Below are positions 33,931-45,689 of a stretch of DNA of 64,000 nt, one piece after another. The position numbers were made by a program, and so were the translations under genes. The notes beneath the pieces are model-generated. The model saw only the letters and a program-made list of their open reading frames with translations, ran no database searches and had not been told where the DNA came from. The stretch's first letter is position 1, and every line of letters starts with the position of its first letter. The stretch is from Stictocephala bisonia (lineage: Eukaryota > Arthropoda > Insecta > Hemiptera > Membracidae): positions 2,233,159 through 2,297,158 of the forward strand of contig JAQJVL010000030.1 of assembly GCA_035578905.1 (NCBI GenBank). Reading direction: 5' to 3'.

Positions 33931-34804
33931 CGAGCTGTGTCCATTAACGTCTTTAGAATAAGGCGTTTTTGATTCCATAACACACTTTTTTTAAACACTT
34001 TAAGGAAGAGTTTCCATAATTTTTATAATTTAATAGGATGGATACTGTAATAAAGTAGCAATTTTAGTTTAGATATATCCTGCTTTGTATAATATAATTG
34101 TCTGACGAAATTGTTCAAAACTAATAAATTACTTTATATATATGCTTTAAAAAAATGTCTGTTAGGAAAATCAAACTTTTGATATAACGTAAAGAAATTC
34201 TGTTGCTGGAAAAAGGTTTCTATATTTTAGTACATATATTGAAAGGTATTTAGAGTCTTAAAATGCCCATAAGTAATATAATTATGTTATTTTCCTATAT
34301 CGTCTTATATATTTTCAATCTCACTCCCCTCATTGGTGTACATGTATGTCACCCTGTCAGAATATCCGTTATAAGCTCACTGGAGGGTGAAATGAGAAAT
34401 TGTTATAGCTTACTGACATTCATCGCACACGAAACCAATATACTTCGATATAATAACAATTTACAGTAATAACATACATGCTTATGTAAACAAATTCGTG
34501 AAAGTTCCCTCTAAAATTTTTAAATAGTTCAGGCCGATCTCTTTACTTTATTTATACTGTTGTACAATATTTATGATGGTCAAAGAAAGTGAATTTTAAT
34601 AAAACTCATTAGAACTGTATTACTATCTTTTAATGGACTCCGATTGGCCAATGACGCCAGCCAATTAAATTCTCAAGTAGATTCAATTTAAAACAGCTCT
34701 TGTAATACAACACTATTTCCATACTAACGCCTTTCAAAGTAAGATCGTATTATATTTTTTAACCCCAAATTAACGTTCCTTACAAAATGTGAATTTAGGA
34801 ACTT
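33931..34804. other. A+T-rich spacer
   Basis: Nothing recognised; the 68-residue frame at 34263-34469 has no domain. Confidence 0.5.
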
Positions 34805-34805
34805 G

Positions 34806-35041
34806 TAAATTGAATAATCACTATAATTAAGTACCCTTTTATTCATTTTTATAATAATACATGACCAGTTTTGACTCTTAGGCCATCTTCAGATTGTAAA
34901 TAATATAACCTATAAGAAAAAAAGGGGAACAATTTTCTTTTTTCTTTATAGTTTATTTTTCCCCCTAAGAGCCGAAATCAGCCTTGTATTATTATAAAAA
35001 AAGAATAAAAGGTACTTAATTATGGTGATTATTCAATTTAT
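34806..35041. mobile_element. MITE with about 75-bp inverted repeats
   Basis: The left end TAAATTGAATAATCACTATA, AATTAAGTACCCTTTTATTC and TATAATAATACA is mirrored at the right end, where the complement reads TAAATTGAATAATCACCATA, AATTAAGTACCTTTTATTC and TATAATAATACA. Inner arms continue with GTTTTGACTCTTAGG versus ATTTCGGCTCTTAGG. The total length is about 236 bp with no coding. I cannot assign a superfamily; a clear target duplication is not visible. Confidence 0.85.
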
Positions 35042-35089
35042 TACACTGGTAGCCCTAACTCGTGAACCAACTTATACATTTAGGAACTT

Positions 35090-35479
35090 ATGTACATTTT
35101 GCTAATCTGCAATAGTGAAGTATCATTTCATAATAGGGGATGCTTTCTTAAAATTGGCAGAGACGTTATGCCTACAGAATTCACTTCAATATTATCAATT
35201 ATGACGCAACAAGAAATTAATGGCACTACTAATTTTGGTCGGTTACAGGTAGTTGGTCGCCAGTTTACATATAAATTATTTATTACCTTTTTGGAAATTC
35301 ACTTGATTGTACACAAGATAAAGGACCCATTTCACCCAGCCAAAACAGTTTACAAGAAAAACTTTGTAAAACTTGTTGGACACATGAAAGTAGTGTGTTT
35401 CTTACCTCAAATACCTAATAATGTAAAATATTTTAATTTATTTTTAATTTGTTTAGAACTACTATATCATCACAAATAA
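35090..35479 (+). CDS. Unrecognised 129-residue open frame
   Basis: This ATG-started frame begins 49 bp after the MITE and is one of the longest frames outside recognised transposon genes. It has no repeated motif or domain that I know. The C-terminal third is hydrophobic (FNLFLICLELL). Codon content follows the local A+T bias. It could be a chance frame, a decayed exon, or part of an unidentified transposon. Confidence 0.2.
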   Translation: MYILLICNSEVSFHNRGCFLKIGRDVMPTEFTSILSIMTQQEINGTTNFGRLQVVGRQFTYKLFITFLEIHLIVHKIKDPFHPAKTVYKKNFVKLVGHMKVVCFLPQIPNNVKYFNLFLICLELLYHHK

Positions 35480-36700
35480 AGTTTTCCATTCATCTTTAGA
35501 ATATTGCTTTGAAACTGTCATGGAGAGAACCTACTACCTGTCATTACACACTTGTTTTGTGTTGTATTTTTATATTCTGTCGTTTCTTCTTTAATGTGTA
35601 TATTCTTTTAGAAAAAAAATGTACTTGTTTAATAATACATTTATAAGTATTTTAATAATGATATATTTTACGAGCAGAAACATGTTCTTAAAATTAGTAA
35701 GTTATTAATCAAACAGTTTTGAATAACATATCAAGAAGAATTTAGTATTTTAGGTTGTACCACTATTATATATATTATGTGACCTATTAAATTATGTACA
35801 TTATAAAGTATTTTGGTCACGCAGTTATTCAGTGTTAATCCTCAATACCGTACATAAATTTCATAAAATAAGAAAAGATTTTTTTCAAAGAATGTACAGG
35901 CTGAACCAGGGACAGTAATAACACCAATAATACATTTTGAGATCAAATAATTAAATTTATACCATCCGACAAAATTCAACTAGTATATACTATAAAATAA
36001 TGCTGATCCATGTTGCGAAGACACCTAACTTAACTTGGCTTTAAACATTTAGAAAATATAATATAAACAATAATACATTTTTAAACCCCTAATTCCCCTA
36101 CTTAAATCAACCATATAATCAGTATAGTTATTAATTATCTTTACAGCTCACTATCCTAACACTATTCAATGCTATCCGTGTAGCAAGGCCGGGGAAAAGT
36201 AATCAGCATATTGTAATGTACTATGATTTAGTGGCATATATTGCTTCTTATCTCACAGACAAATGCAATATTTATTTTATATATTCACTAACTTGATCTT
36301 CTATGAACACAAATATCTATGACGTTATTAAGTTAATGGTTGCATGACATAACAGTACTTTTACCATTCAAAAGAATATTTTTTTAAAATATTTCTCACA
36401 TTCAGACGAAAAACTGCGTTTATTAAATATTGTGATAGGGTTAGAAAGGTCAAAAGGTATGAATAATGCAACGGGCAGGTTTCACCCCCTTTCTGAATTC
36501 CTGGCCTAAGTGTCCTCAACACATGTAGGACAACCCTTTGAAGAAGGAAGAAGTACATAGAATAAATTCAAAGTGATCCGTTTAAAACTATGTGAATATA
36601 AAAAGTGCATGAAAATATTTTTCTGTACACAGCAATAACAACTATATATGTTAAAATCGACTGAGAATATTTTAGAGAATTGTCATAAAGTCTAATGCAA
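35480..36700. other. A+T-rich sequence, no gene recognised
   Basis: Nothing recognised. Confidence 0.5.
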
Positions 36701-36779
36701 TATAATTACTACAAAACTTTAAAATTAGAAGACAATCTGACAATTTCCCATAGCTTAACTAATTATAGTGGACTTATAG

Positions 36780-37250
36780 TCTTAATACAGTATATAACAT
36801 CCAAAAACGATGTACTCACTCATCTCGAAATCTCTGGAACTACTAAATCGATGTTGATAAAATTTGAAGAGAGGTTAAATTTTGTATCATAGAAAAGGAT
36901 TTGTCAAAATTGCATTTTTAAGGGGTAGAAACAGCTCCTCGACGTTTCATTTATTCCGTAAGAGTAACACTGGCATTAATTTAATTCAATAATTTATTTC
37001 AAACTGCTAATAAAAATAAAAAAACGTAATCATGACTCAACAATATAGTTAATTTGGTTTTCATTGTTATTTGTTTAAAGTCATTGCACCCACCTAAAGG
37101 AGACTTTAAAGGGTTTTATATACTATAAAACTATGTTATTTGGGTGAAAAGCGGCAGGCATGTTGATGTGATGGTTTAGAGAGGACCGCGGAGAGAAGGG
37201 TAAGCAAGCGTAGAGAACCAATCCGTAGAAAAGCAAAGGCTATCGGCTAG
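36780..37250 (+). mobile_element. Helitron-like non-autonomous element
   Basis: A plausible 5' end TCTTAATACAGTATATAACA (36780) is followed by GTACTCACTCATCTCGAAAT and TTGATAAAATTTGAAGAGAG, typical of Helitron 5' regions. From 36895 on it matches the minus strand of 44133-44560: AAAGGATTT, AACAGC, CGACGTTTC, GTAAGAGTAAC, GGTAAGCAAGCGTAGAGAAC. The 3' end is the hairpin CCAAT ... ATCGG followed by CTAG and T (37247-37251). It lacks coding capacity. The base before the 5' TC is G, so the left boundary is less certain than the right. Confidence 0.6.
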
Positions 37251-37365
37251 TTACACTATAAATTCAGTGTAATGCAGTTTGTGAAGCTCACAAATAAAGT
37301 ACACATATTAAAAATAATACATCATTGGTATAGAATTTATTTTAATTTGTTTACTTATATGTACA

Positions 37366-37389
37366 TTTTTTTTTTTTTTTTTTTTTTAG
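37366..37389. repeat. Poly-T tract
   Basis: About 20-22 consecutive T follow GTACA. Read on the minus strand it is a poly-A run after CCCTA, so it could be the tail of a minus-strand retroposon lying to its right, but no coding supports this. Confidence 0.7.
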
Positions 37390-38990
37390 GGTTTTATCGT
37401 TAACGTGGTTCTAGGGGATTGTTATTAAATTATCTTCCAATTAGGAGTTACCTTGCCAAGCCCACAGGATTCCATGGAATTACTATACAACTTTTTTTTA
37501 TTTTAGTTAACAAAATGCGCATTTTTGCGCTCTCGAGGCCCCAGCTGTTTACGCTGCTAAATTGTATATGTGTAGTGTTTATTCACTTTTAGTTTTCTTG
37601 CATGTGTTACCATTTTCAGATGTTTACTATGTTTCTATTTATTCTTGTAATTTGTTAGTTCTATTAATTCTCGTTATTCGTTACATATTTTTAATATTGT
37701 TATTTTTATTAAAACTCATAAATTGTTTGGCTAAGCCTAAAAATGAATCTTATGAACCCTAAAACGGGCAACAGGCTATTTACAAAGTTTATTCAATTTA
37801 AATTATTCAAGTACTAAATTTTTCATTTTTTAAGAACTATATTTTAGCCGTAACTTGTGTTGTTTGTTCAGTGCCTTCGCACCCACCTTCGATGGACCCA
37901 TATTTTGATTTAACGGGTGTGCAGTGCAACTCTAGAATGATTTTACACTTTCATATTACTCACGTGTCATATTTTATAGCAAACAACATTTTATTTTACG
38001 ATGTTTGCGAGTAAAATCTGTTAGTATTTAGATTACTACAAACATGGATTACTATTACAAAAACTCTGTACTCTGTATAAAGTCCCGCTTCAAAACTTCT
38101 CTACCCCAAGAGGTCATAAAGTTTAAATAAGTAAGTCATTACAACGCTAATATATTTAAATTTATTTTGTAATAATCAATCTAAAAACGCAGTAAAACAT
38201 CAATGAGTTTTGTATGGACACATAACACATAAATATTGTATGGACATGGTCGAGAAATATTTTAAATAAGCAAGTAAAATTATTGGGAAAATCAGTAAGA
38301 GGCCGGTGTCATAACTAGAATCTATATTTTCCAGTGGAATCACAGCTTGGGTGAAACATCGTGTTTTCTTGTAAATAGTTAATATAGCAAGTTTTCGTAT
38401 TTGCTTAATTTAGTCTCAACATTTTACGTTCTGATTATAGTTGATAATTGGTTTAATAGTTATCAAATTGGGATATTATTAATTTGGACACATTAAAAAT
38501 CCTGTATAATGAATTCATTGAATGTTACAATAAAAAGTACATTTTCAAAGAGATTAATTCACATAAAAGACAAATTTTATCTCCTAATAAACTCGTTCAG
38601 GAATAATTGAACGTAACACAAACGCTCACATTTGAAACGTCGCTGTAACGTCTTAGACGGGAACCGAGAGCGTCACATCTACGATGTGTCAAGTAAATGA
38701 GTATGAAATGAGATGGGAGGGGGGGGTGACATTAATAAAGGCCTAATGAAGAAATGTGTAATGTCGTTGTCTGGGTAACTGGCAGTCATTCACTGAGAGA
38801 ACACACTGTCAGCTACCATTTAGTGTTCTTGATACAAACATGTTCTTGACTGTTGCGAAAATTACTAATTTATATGTGACATTAAGAGTGGATTTTTTTA
38901 ACAATATATTTTACTTAATTTATTTCGTTTTAATAGCATATAATACATAAGTTTATGGTATAAATTTACGTAAACTTTTAATATTTCTGG
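37390..38990. other. A+T-rich sequence, no gene recognised
   Basis: A poly-G run lies near 38718. Near 37752 GAACCCTAAAACGGGC resembles GAACCCTAAAACAGGC in the 3' region of the LINE at about 41312, possibly a fragment of a related element. No gene seen. Confidence 0.45.
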
Positions 38991-39000
38991 TACATTTTAA

Positions 39001-41550
39001 AGACATCAAAATGACGCGTCTCTTGCTTATGAATTGTTTGAAAATACGCTTTCGCTTTGTATAAGTAAATGCAAAAGAAAAAGCAATGTAGTTAAAAAAA
39101 TTTGTAAACTCAAACCATGGATAAATGAAAGTATATGCAGAAGAATAAAGAAACGTAATGAGCTATACAAAAAAGTAAAGAATAGATCAATGGAAGATAA
39201 TTTTAAAAAGTATTATATTAAATTTCGTAATAAATTGAAAAAATATATAGAACTTGTAAAATTAGAATATTATAACAGAAAGTTTGAAAGCTGTAAAAGA
39301 AATAGCAAAGCGGTCTGGAAGACAATTAATGATATAACTGGACAGAGTAAAGATAGGAAACCGACATTTGTTTGAAAATTGACGATGTTATAGTTAGTGA
39401 TTCACAAATAATAGCTGATACTTTCAATAGTTTCTTTTTGTCAGTTGTAGATAAGGCTGTAGACAGGAAGCCAAAGCCATTAGATTTTGAAACATTACCC
39501 TTTAAAAATACATTTAACTTTAGATTTCAAAAAAATTCAATGATGTTTAGGACCAGTTATTGAGCAGGATGTTTTACGAATTATCAGTTCATTAAAAATG
39601 GGAAAGCACCTGGGATTGATGGAATTAATTCTGTATTAGTTAAAAATGTTGCTCCGTATATTGCTAGTGTCTTTACTTACATTATAAATCTGAGTTTTAA
39701 AACAGGATTATTTCCTCAAAAGTTAAAGTTTGCAGTTGTTATTCCTATTCATAAAAGTGGATAAACATCAATTTGTAACAATTTCAGACCTATTTCTTTG
39801 ATATCAACTTTCTCCAAGGTTATAGAAAAAATAATGAAAGAACAATTGTTAAAATATCTAGAAATGACTAATTTTTTTAGTAAAAATCAGTTTGGATTTC
39901 GAACGGGACTGAACACAGAAGTAGCTTTGTTAAAATTTGTAACTGAAGTAATTGAGGGTATTAATGATAATAAGAAAGTAAGTGGACTGTTTTTGGACAT
40001 TAAAAAGGCTTTCGATATAGTTGATCATACAATCCTCTTGGAAAAGTTATACAATTGTGGAATACGGGGTCTAGTTTTTGAATGGTTCAAGAGTTATCTA
40101 ACGGGCAGACGGCAATGTGTCAAAATTAATAATGTATATAGTAGTGAGGGTAAGATATTATTTGGAGTTCCACAGGGATCTGTATTGGGAGCAATTCTCT
40201 TCTTAATTTATATAAATGATTTGTGTACAGCAAGATTTAAGGGGCAGGTTACATCTTTTGCAGACGATACCGCCTTCAGTTATGCTGGGGAGAGTATATA
40301 AAACATAAAAGATGGTATGATATCTGATCTCAAATCAATTAGATGGTGGTTTGCTAAAAACAATCTAGTGTTAAATACTGAAAAAACAAATTTTATTATT
40401 TTTAGTCTGAAGAAAACTAGCAATGAATGTAACGTACTAATTTACAATTGCATTGATTGTTTGGGAATCGAAGGGAGTTGCTCAAAATGTGCAGATATAA
40501 AAGAAGGGGATCAAGTTAAGTATTTGGGAGTCATATCGGATAAAGATCTTACATGGAAAAAACAAATAGCCTATTTATACTCTAAACTGTTAAAGGGGGT
40601 CAGAATTTTTTATTTTTTACGTAATATCTGTCCTATGAAGATACTGAGATCTATATATTTTGCACTAGTGCAGAGTAGATTAGAGTATGGGTTAGTATGC
40701 TGGGGTGGGATTTATAAGTCGTCTTTGAACTCTATATTAGTTATTCAGAAACATTTTGTCAGATTGATTTTGAAAAGAAACATACGAGAAGCTTCTTATC
40801 CCTGTTTTTTAGAATTAAAACTACTTCCATTAAGAAATTTATATGTGTATAAAGTACTTAAAGTTTTTTATTCAAGAAGTGGAAATTTAATTAATTTAGA
40901 AAATATCGCCAAGCAAAAGTTAAGAAACGCAGATTGTTTTCAAATTCCGAAGCCAAAAAGTACGTTTTATACTAAATGTTTTAATTTCACTGCGCCAAGA
41001 TTATATAACCAGATACCAATTGAAATAAAACAAGCGTTAAATAGAAATGTATTTTTGAAGGGGATTAAGAACTGGTTAATGAGAGAGAAGATTGAGGATT
41101 TATTTGTCATTCTAAGCTAGAGCTTCATTTTGTAGATTAGTTTCTTATAGTAGAGTGTTATTGTAGGCACAAATGCAATTTCTTTTTTGGATTAAATATT
41201 TTTCTTGTAGTTTTTATTTTATTGTAAATAATAATATGTAATATAGGGAAAAAAGCAAATTAGTTTTGTTAGCTACCGTTGGATTTTTATTTTGAGTGAT
41301 TTATTAGGAAGGAACCCTAAAACAGGCTGTATATGCCTCAGGGGCCCTATTTTATTGTCTCTTAAGTGTATAAGTCTTAAAAATATTTGTGCTATTTATG
41401 TTTGTTTAGTTGTATTTGAGTATAGTTTTATTTTCTGTTTCTTGAAAGGCAGCCTGGTGAGAAGGACTTATTCATATTTTGTCAATTGTAATGTATGTAT
41501 TGTATATATAAGAGATAATAAATTCGATTTATTATTTATTATTATTACAT
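39001..41550 (+). mobile_element. LINE (non-LTR retrotransposon), 5'-truncated and decayed
   Basis: The element carries the end of the linker region, a reverse transcriptase, a C-terminal domain and a 3' untranslated region ending near AATAAATTCGATTTATTATT (about 41519-41540). The endonuclease domain and any first open frame are absent, as is usual for 5'-truncated LINE copies. Protein motifs place it in the Jockey/CR1-type group of LINEs; I cannot choose the clade. Its coding region is broken, so this copy is not autonomous. Confidence 0.85.
39007..41120 (+). pseudogene. LINE ORF2 reverse transcriptase, broken
   Basis: Reverse transcriptase copies LINE RNA into DNA at the target site. The frame from 39007 has the lysine-rich linker (KPWINESICRRIKKRNELYK, then AVWKTINDITG) and VSDSQIIADTFNSFF. 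It continues with NGKAPGIDGI, FRPISLIS, LDIKKAFDIVDH, GVPQGSVLGAILFLIYINDL and FADDT (the catalytic Asp pair). Further on are WFAKNNLVLNTEKT, KYLGV, and SRLEYGLVCWGG in the C-terminal part. Breaks: a frameshift near 39372, two more near 39553 and 39596, and in-frame stops at 39762-39764 and 40299-40301. The frame is then open to 41120. A cysteine quartet (CIDC, six residues, CSKC) sits between FADDT and KYLGV. The identification as reverse transcriptase is certain. Confidence 0.93.
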
Positions 41551-41626
41551 ACAAATTGGCATGTATTGTAGAACATTTTTAAAGTATAGGTTATAGTTTG
41601 AAACAACTGATACTAAATATTCAGAT
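41551..41626. other. Junction between LINE end and SINE
   Basis: Short A+T-rich sequence; the exact LINE end is not fixed by a visible target duplication. Confidence 0.4.
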
Positions 41627-42365
41627 TTAAAGAAGCCGACTCAGATTGAGCGTACGTTAGGGCAAATATGAATGTAAACTCTCGATTTAACGGACTAAAT
41701 GGGATAGGCTCTAGTCCGTTAAAGCTGATTTTCCGTTAAATCAGGATGAATTCACTCCAAGTTATGAGATTGCCACACTGATAACAGCTCAACAAGTAAT
41801 AAAATATACAATAAAATATACTGAGTTATAATTCAACAAGTAATAAAATATACAAATACGCATTATATAAAAGTGATTGTCTCATCAGGATAATGTTTTT
41901 CTTAGGATATACTGAATAATAATAATAACTGTTCATGTAATATTTTAAGTTACCTTATAAATATTACACGTTTTATAATTTAATTTCTGTGTAAAACTTC
42001 CTTCAGAGCGGGATGCAGTATAGCGATTTTGGTACTGTAATACCGCTGCAAGCTGTCCGTTAAATCCGAAGTCTGTTCAAACGGGGTCCATTAAATTGAG
42101 GATTTACCGTATTACTTGAGTGTGGGTGAGCGGTTTAGTCTTGTTACTAACTGAGTTCAACTTAGCTCTGAAAAGACTATTTATTAATAACCCGATTGCC
42201 AGGTCTACTAAGGAACCTACAACTTTAAATGGAACCCGAACCACGTAGTTTTTTAATGGTTTGATTTTCAGGTAATTGACAAGCCTGATACTCAGTGTCC
42301 TTCTCTACACAACATCCGGACACTGACAACTACTCAACACGGGCCACAGAGTTCCTGGACCCCTG
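41627..42365 (-). repeat. SINE interrupted by a MITE
   Basis: The 3' end of a minus-strand SINE is at 41627-41671 (GCCGACTCAGATTGAGCGTA, GGGCAAATATGAATG). The body resumes at about 42112 with TTGTTACTAACTGAGTTCAA, then GAACCCGAACCACGTAG and GACAAGCCTGATACTCAGTG. The same two parts are continuous in the copy at 7236-7580. The head is missing. Confidence 0.8.
41672..42111. mobile_element. pogo/Tigger-like MITE inserted in a SINE
   Basis: The ends are inverted: GTAAACTCTCGATTTAACGG at the left and, complemented, GTAAATCCTCAATTTAATGG at the right (42065-42108). Subterminal repeats TCCGTTAAA and TTTAACGGAC occur several times. The style, TAAAxxTCxATTTAACGGA, resembles pogo/Tigger elements. About 440 bp, no coding. 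It interrupts the SINE between ATATGAATG and CTTGAGTG. Confidence 0.7.
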
Positions 42366-44132
42366 TATTTATATATATGATTTACTACGTTGTGTTTTCT
42401 ATCAATATATTAAGTAGTAGTGACATATATATTTTATGTCTGTTTCACATATGCACATCTTAGCAATATGAGGTTATATATTACATATATCTTAGCAAGT
42501 TTATAAGATTATTTAGATCACTATGAGTGAGTTTTATTTTTAAGTTTTTGAAAGTATTAATTGTAAAATAATTGTATTAATTGTAAGTAAATTCAATTCA
42601 TAAAGAAATGAAAGATACAAGACCATTCTGGCTGTTGACCTAACGTGGTTACGATATATGGTAATTTTTGGTGTGGTATTGTTTTTTCTAAATATTTTTA
42701 AAGTTTATTTTCAAAATATTCTTTACAGTTTGTACCGACCGAGAAATAGAATTTTTGTAAGCCCGCATAAAATGTGAAACCTATTTGAACAGTTTTAAAA
42801 CCACTCATCCCTCTTGTCAACTCCCCCATCCCTTAGGTGCTTGTGAAGTTCAACACCTTTATACTTTATACAAATAACACTTTACAATCAGTATGTATAT
42901 AAGTGTTTATTCACGTATGCAGTGTGAAAATGAAAATAGTTTTTATCACCCTTAACTTTAAAACAGTATTTAATAGCTACAATTACGTTTCTGTAGTATA
43001 TAATATTATTTTAAATAAAATGTATATGAAATATATATTACCAAATCATTTAACAAAAACCTATTTATTCAAAAGAATAAGGTCTTATACAGATGAGTTG
43101 ACAAGTTATAGTGCACGAAAAGGAGAAAAAAACACATAATTATTTTTGTCATATTTAAACATAAATTAAAAAACGAGAGAAATTACAATAAGGCCTCTTA
43201 GACAATGGTTGTAGAGATGCCCTCGCTTACTTATTTAACTACCAAACTTAAGCTCTAGAATAGAAAAATATATTGATCTCTCTTCAACATGCTTAGAATC
43301 TAATTATTTAATATTATTGTTATATCCTTCTTGAAAAAATTCATTGAGTTATTTCTTGTTGCTTTTTTTACTAGTCCTTCCCTAACTATAAATCGCCCAG
43401 GTTACAATGTAAGCATAAGGCGCTTATAAATACTTCCATAAGTTTTTTTTTTTTTTTTGTTTACAAAATATATCATTTTTTACTAAATAATTAAAATTAC
43501 CAACAAACACTTTTAATTTGTTACAAGGTAAAATAAAAGTAATTTTGTTTAAATGAATGTAACTTCATTGTATTCTTTACTACACATGTTGCTAAGAATT
43601 TACAAGAATTTTACTTTACAAAAGTAATCAAAACTAAACAAGCGTGCTAAGTGATGCTCAAATATTCGCATGATAAATGCTAACCTTTTTCTTTATCAAC
43701 AAAATTCTCTAGATAATGCAAAGAACGTTACTAGTGTGCAGAGAAGTGTAATGTGGGGAAAACCCGGCCACAGAAAAAGTCAAACGTAAATTTAATTTAA
43801 GAAGGGGCAATTTCCTTACGTAAATTAAACTGAAAATTATCTTTACATTTGTTCGGTAACATTTTTAAATGTGACATTTCCTTATTTTACCGAAATCTAA
43901 ATCTTATTTTTTATTACGACTAAAAAAATCGTATTACCTAAAACCAATTAAAAACTATTTTTAACTGAGTGAATGTGAAAGTGAAAAAAGAAAAGTGGAG
44001 TAAGGTAGGGAGCAGGCTAACATAAAAAGATACATTTCGGGCCTTAGATCCAAACCTTTCATATCACAAAATTCTCGTATAAAAAAAAAAAAACATAATA
44101 TGTGTTAAATGTTGTACAATTTTATAAGTAAA
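42366..44132. other. A+T-rich sequence, no gene recognised
   Basis: Nothing recognised; a T run of about 16 lies at 43445-43459. Confidence 0.5.
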
Positions 44133-44881
44133 CTAGCCAACAGCCCTTGCTTCGCCACATGTTGGTTCTCTACGCTTGCTCACCCTTCCCTCCATGGTCT
44201 TTCTTAACCACTACAGCAATATAAAAGCTCAGCCTGTTGCCATCTTCTTAGATAGGAACGTTTTATAGTCTAATAAACCCTAGCAGTATTTTTTAAGGGG
44301 ATGCAAAGTAGTTCAGCCAAAGCAGAGAACTATGTACTTAGAAATTACCAAATCACTTTTTAGAAATGACCAAATTAGCCAAGTCATGCTTTTTTATCAG
44401 CTGTTTGAAATAATGTATTTAATTAATTAATTTTAATGTTACCCTTGATTTTATAATTGACGTTACTCTTAAGAAAAAAGAAACGTTGATAGGCTGTTCA
44501 TACTCCTTGGGAATGGAATTTCGAGAAATCCTTTCTTATTGGGTTTATATAATACCATTGATTATAGAAACCTACAATAGATAAACCATCTAATAGGAAT
44601 ATCTGTGCCAGTAATTTTGTTAGTTTGTGTGGCCCGCAACCACAGCTGGTTTAAACTGCATTTCATTTACATGGGACTACACTAGCGCTCCTCAATGGAC
44701 CACAAAACAGCTGATATTTTGAGACTCAAAATGTAACAATGGATGGGAAATCTGTTTGTGTATAAAATCAATGATAATACTAAAGCTAACTTCCTTCTAA
44801 ATTTCACAAAAATCTGTTCTGAGGTTTCGGAGAAGTTTTGATAAATAAGTACTTACTGTAGTTCTTTTATATATTAAATGA
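44133..44881 (-). mobile_element. Helitron-like non-autonomous element, both ends visible
   Basis: On the minus strand the 5' end is T|TCATTTAATATATAAAAGAA (44881), followed by TTATTTATCAAAACTTCTCC and TTTTTGTGAAATTT. The 3' end is the hairpin CCAACA ... TGTTGG followed by CTAG and T (44136-44132). The last 370 bp match 36895-37250 and 405-699. TC at the start and hairpin-CTAG at the end, with T on both sides, fit a Helitron or Helentron-type insertion. It is 749 bp long with no Rep or helicase coding, so it would depend on an autonomous relative. Confidence 0.7.
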
Positions 44882-45685
44882 AAATTGTGAAGATTATAAA
44901 CAATTTAAGCGTACCGCATTAGGCCTATACCACGTAGTATCAAGTTTTATATATAATACTTGTGTGAATAATTTGCGCTGTGTTTCAATGAATTTCCTTA
45001 AAATGGTGTTCTCAATTATTTAAAATCTACGTTTGGCTTTTGCAATCAAGGTCACCTCGGAAAGAGATTGTGATTAAGCCAGGCAGTTGAATTTTGTTAT
45101 TATAGTAATTTTCATGTACGAGATGATGACCTTTTTAAGTGCATAGTAACTAGAGATTTACAACGTAAAATGCTCTCTATTTCTGAGTGCAGCCGACCAA
45201 AATAGTATTATAAAAATATTTTCCTAATCTATAAATTTATAAATCAAGAACTGAAAACAAAACATGGAACATGATAAATTAATTTTTTTTTTAGTCCATC
45301 AATAATGGATATAATAATTCATAAAACAAGCTCCTGATCCTGTTACGATCTACTTCCAAACTTTATACAATACATAACTTTACTTTCATAGAAAATAACA
45401 TATTACTATATATTCTCAGATATATAGAGCAATATTTAATTGAATAATCATAGTAAAAGTTTCTTCTTCAAGTTTTTCAGAAATCAAGTCATAATAAAAT
45501 TAAGTATTCGGGTAATTTTATCAAAATATCGAGAATTACATTAAAACGCTTTTAATGGACTTATTAAAGATCGAAAGAAAATTGGTTAATTTATTTTCCT
45601 GACAACATTGAAATATTTAGGGGATAGGTGATACTTGAAATTTCTTTAGTAACTGGCATAGTATAAAGTCAATCAACAAGAAAGA
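44882..45685. other. A+T-rich spacer
   Basis: Nothing recognised. Confidence 0.5.
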
Positions 45686-45689
45686 GTAT

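Noticed and set aside
41292..41582. 96-residue open frame after the LINE reverse transcriptase
   Set aside because: It starts at a non-ATG codon and lies in the LINE 3' untranslated region with no domain.
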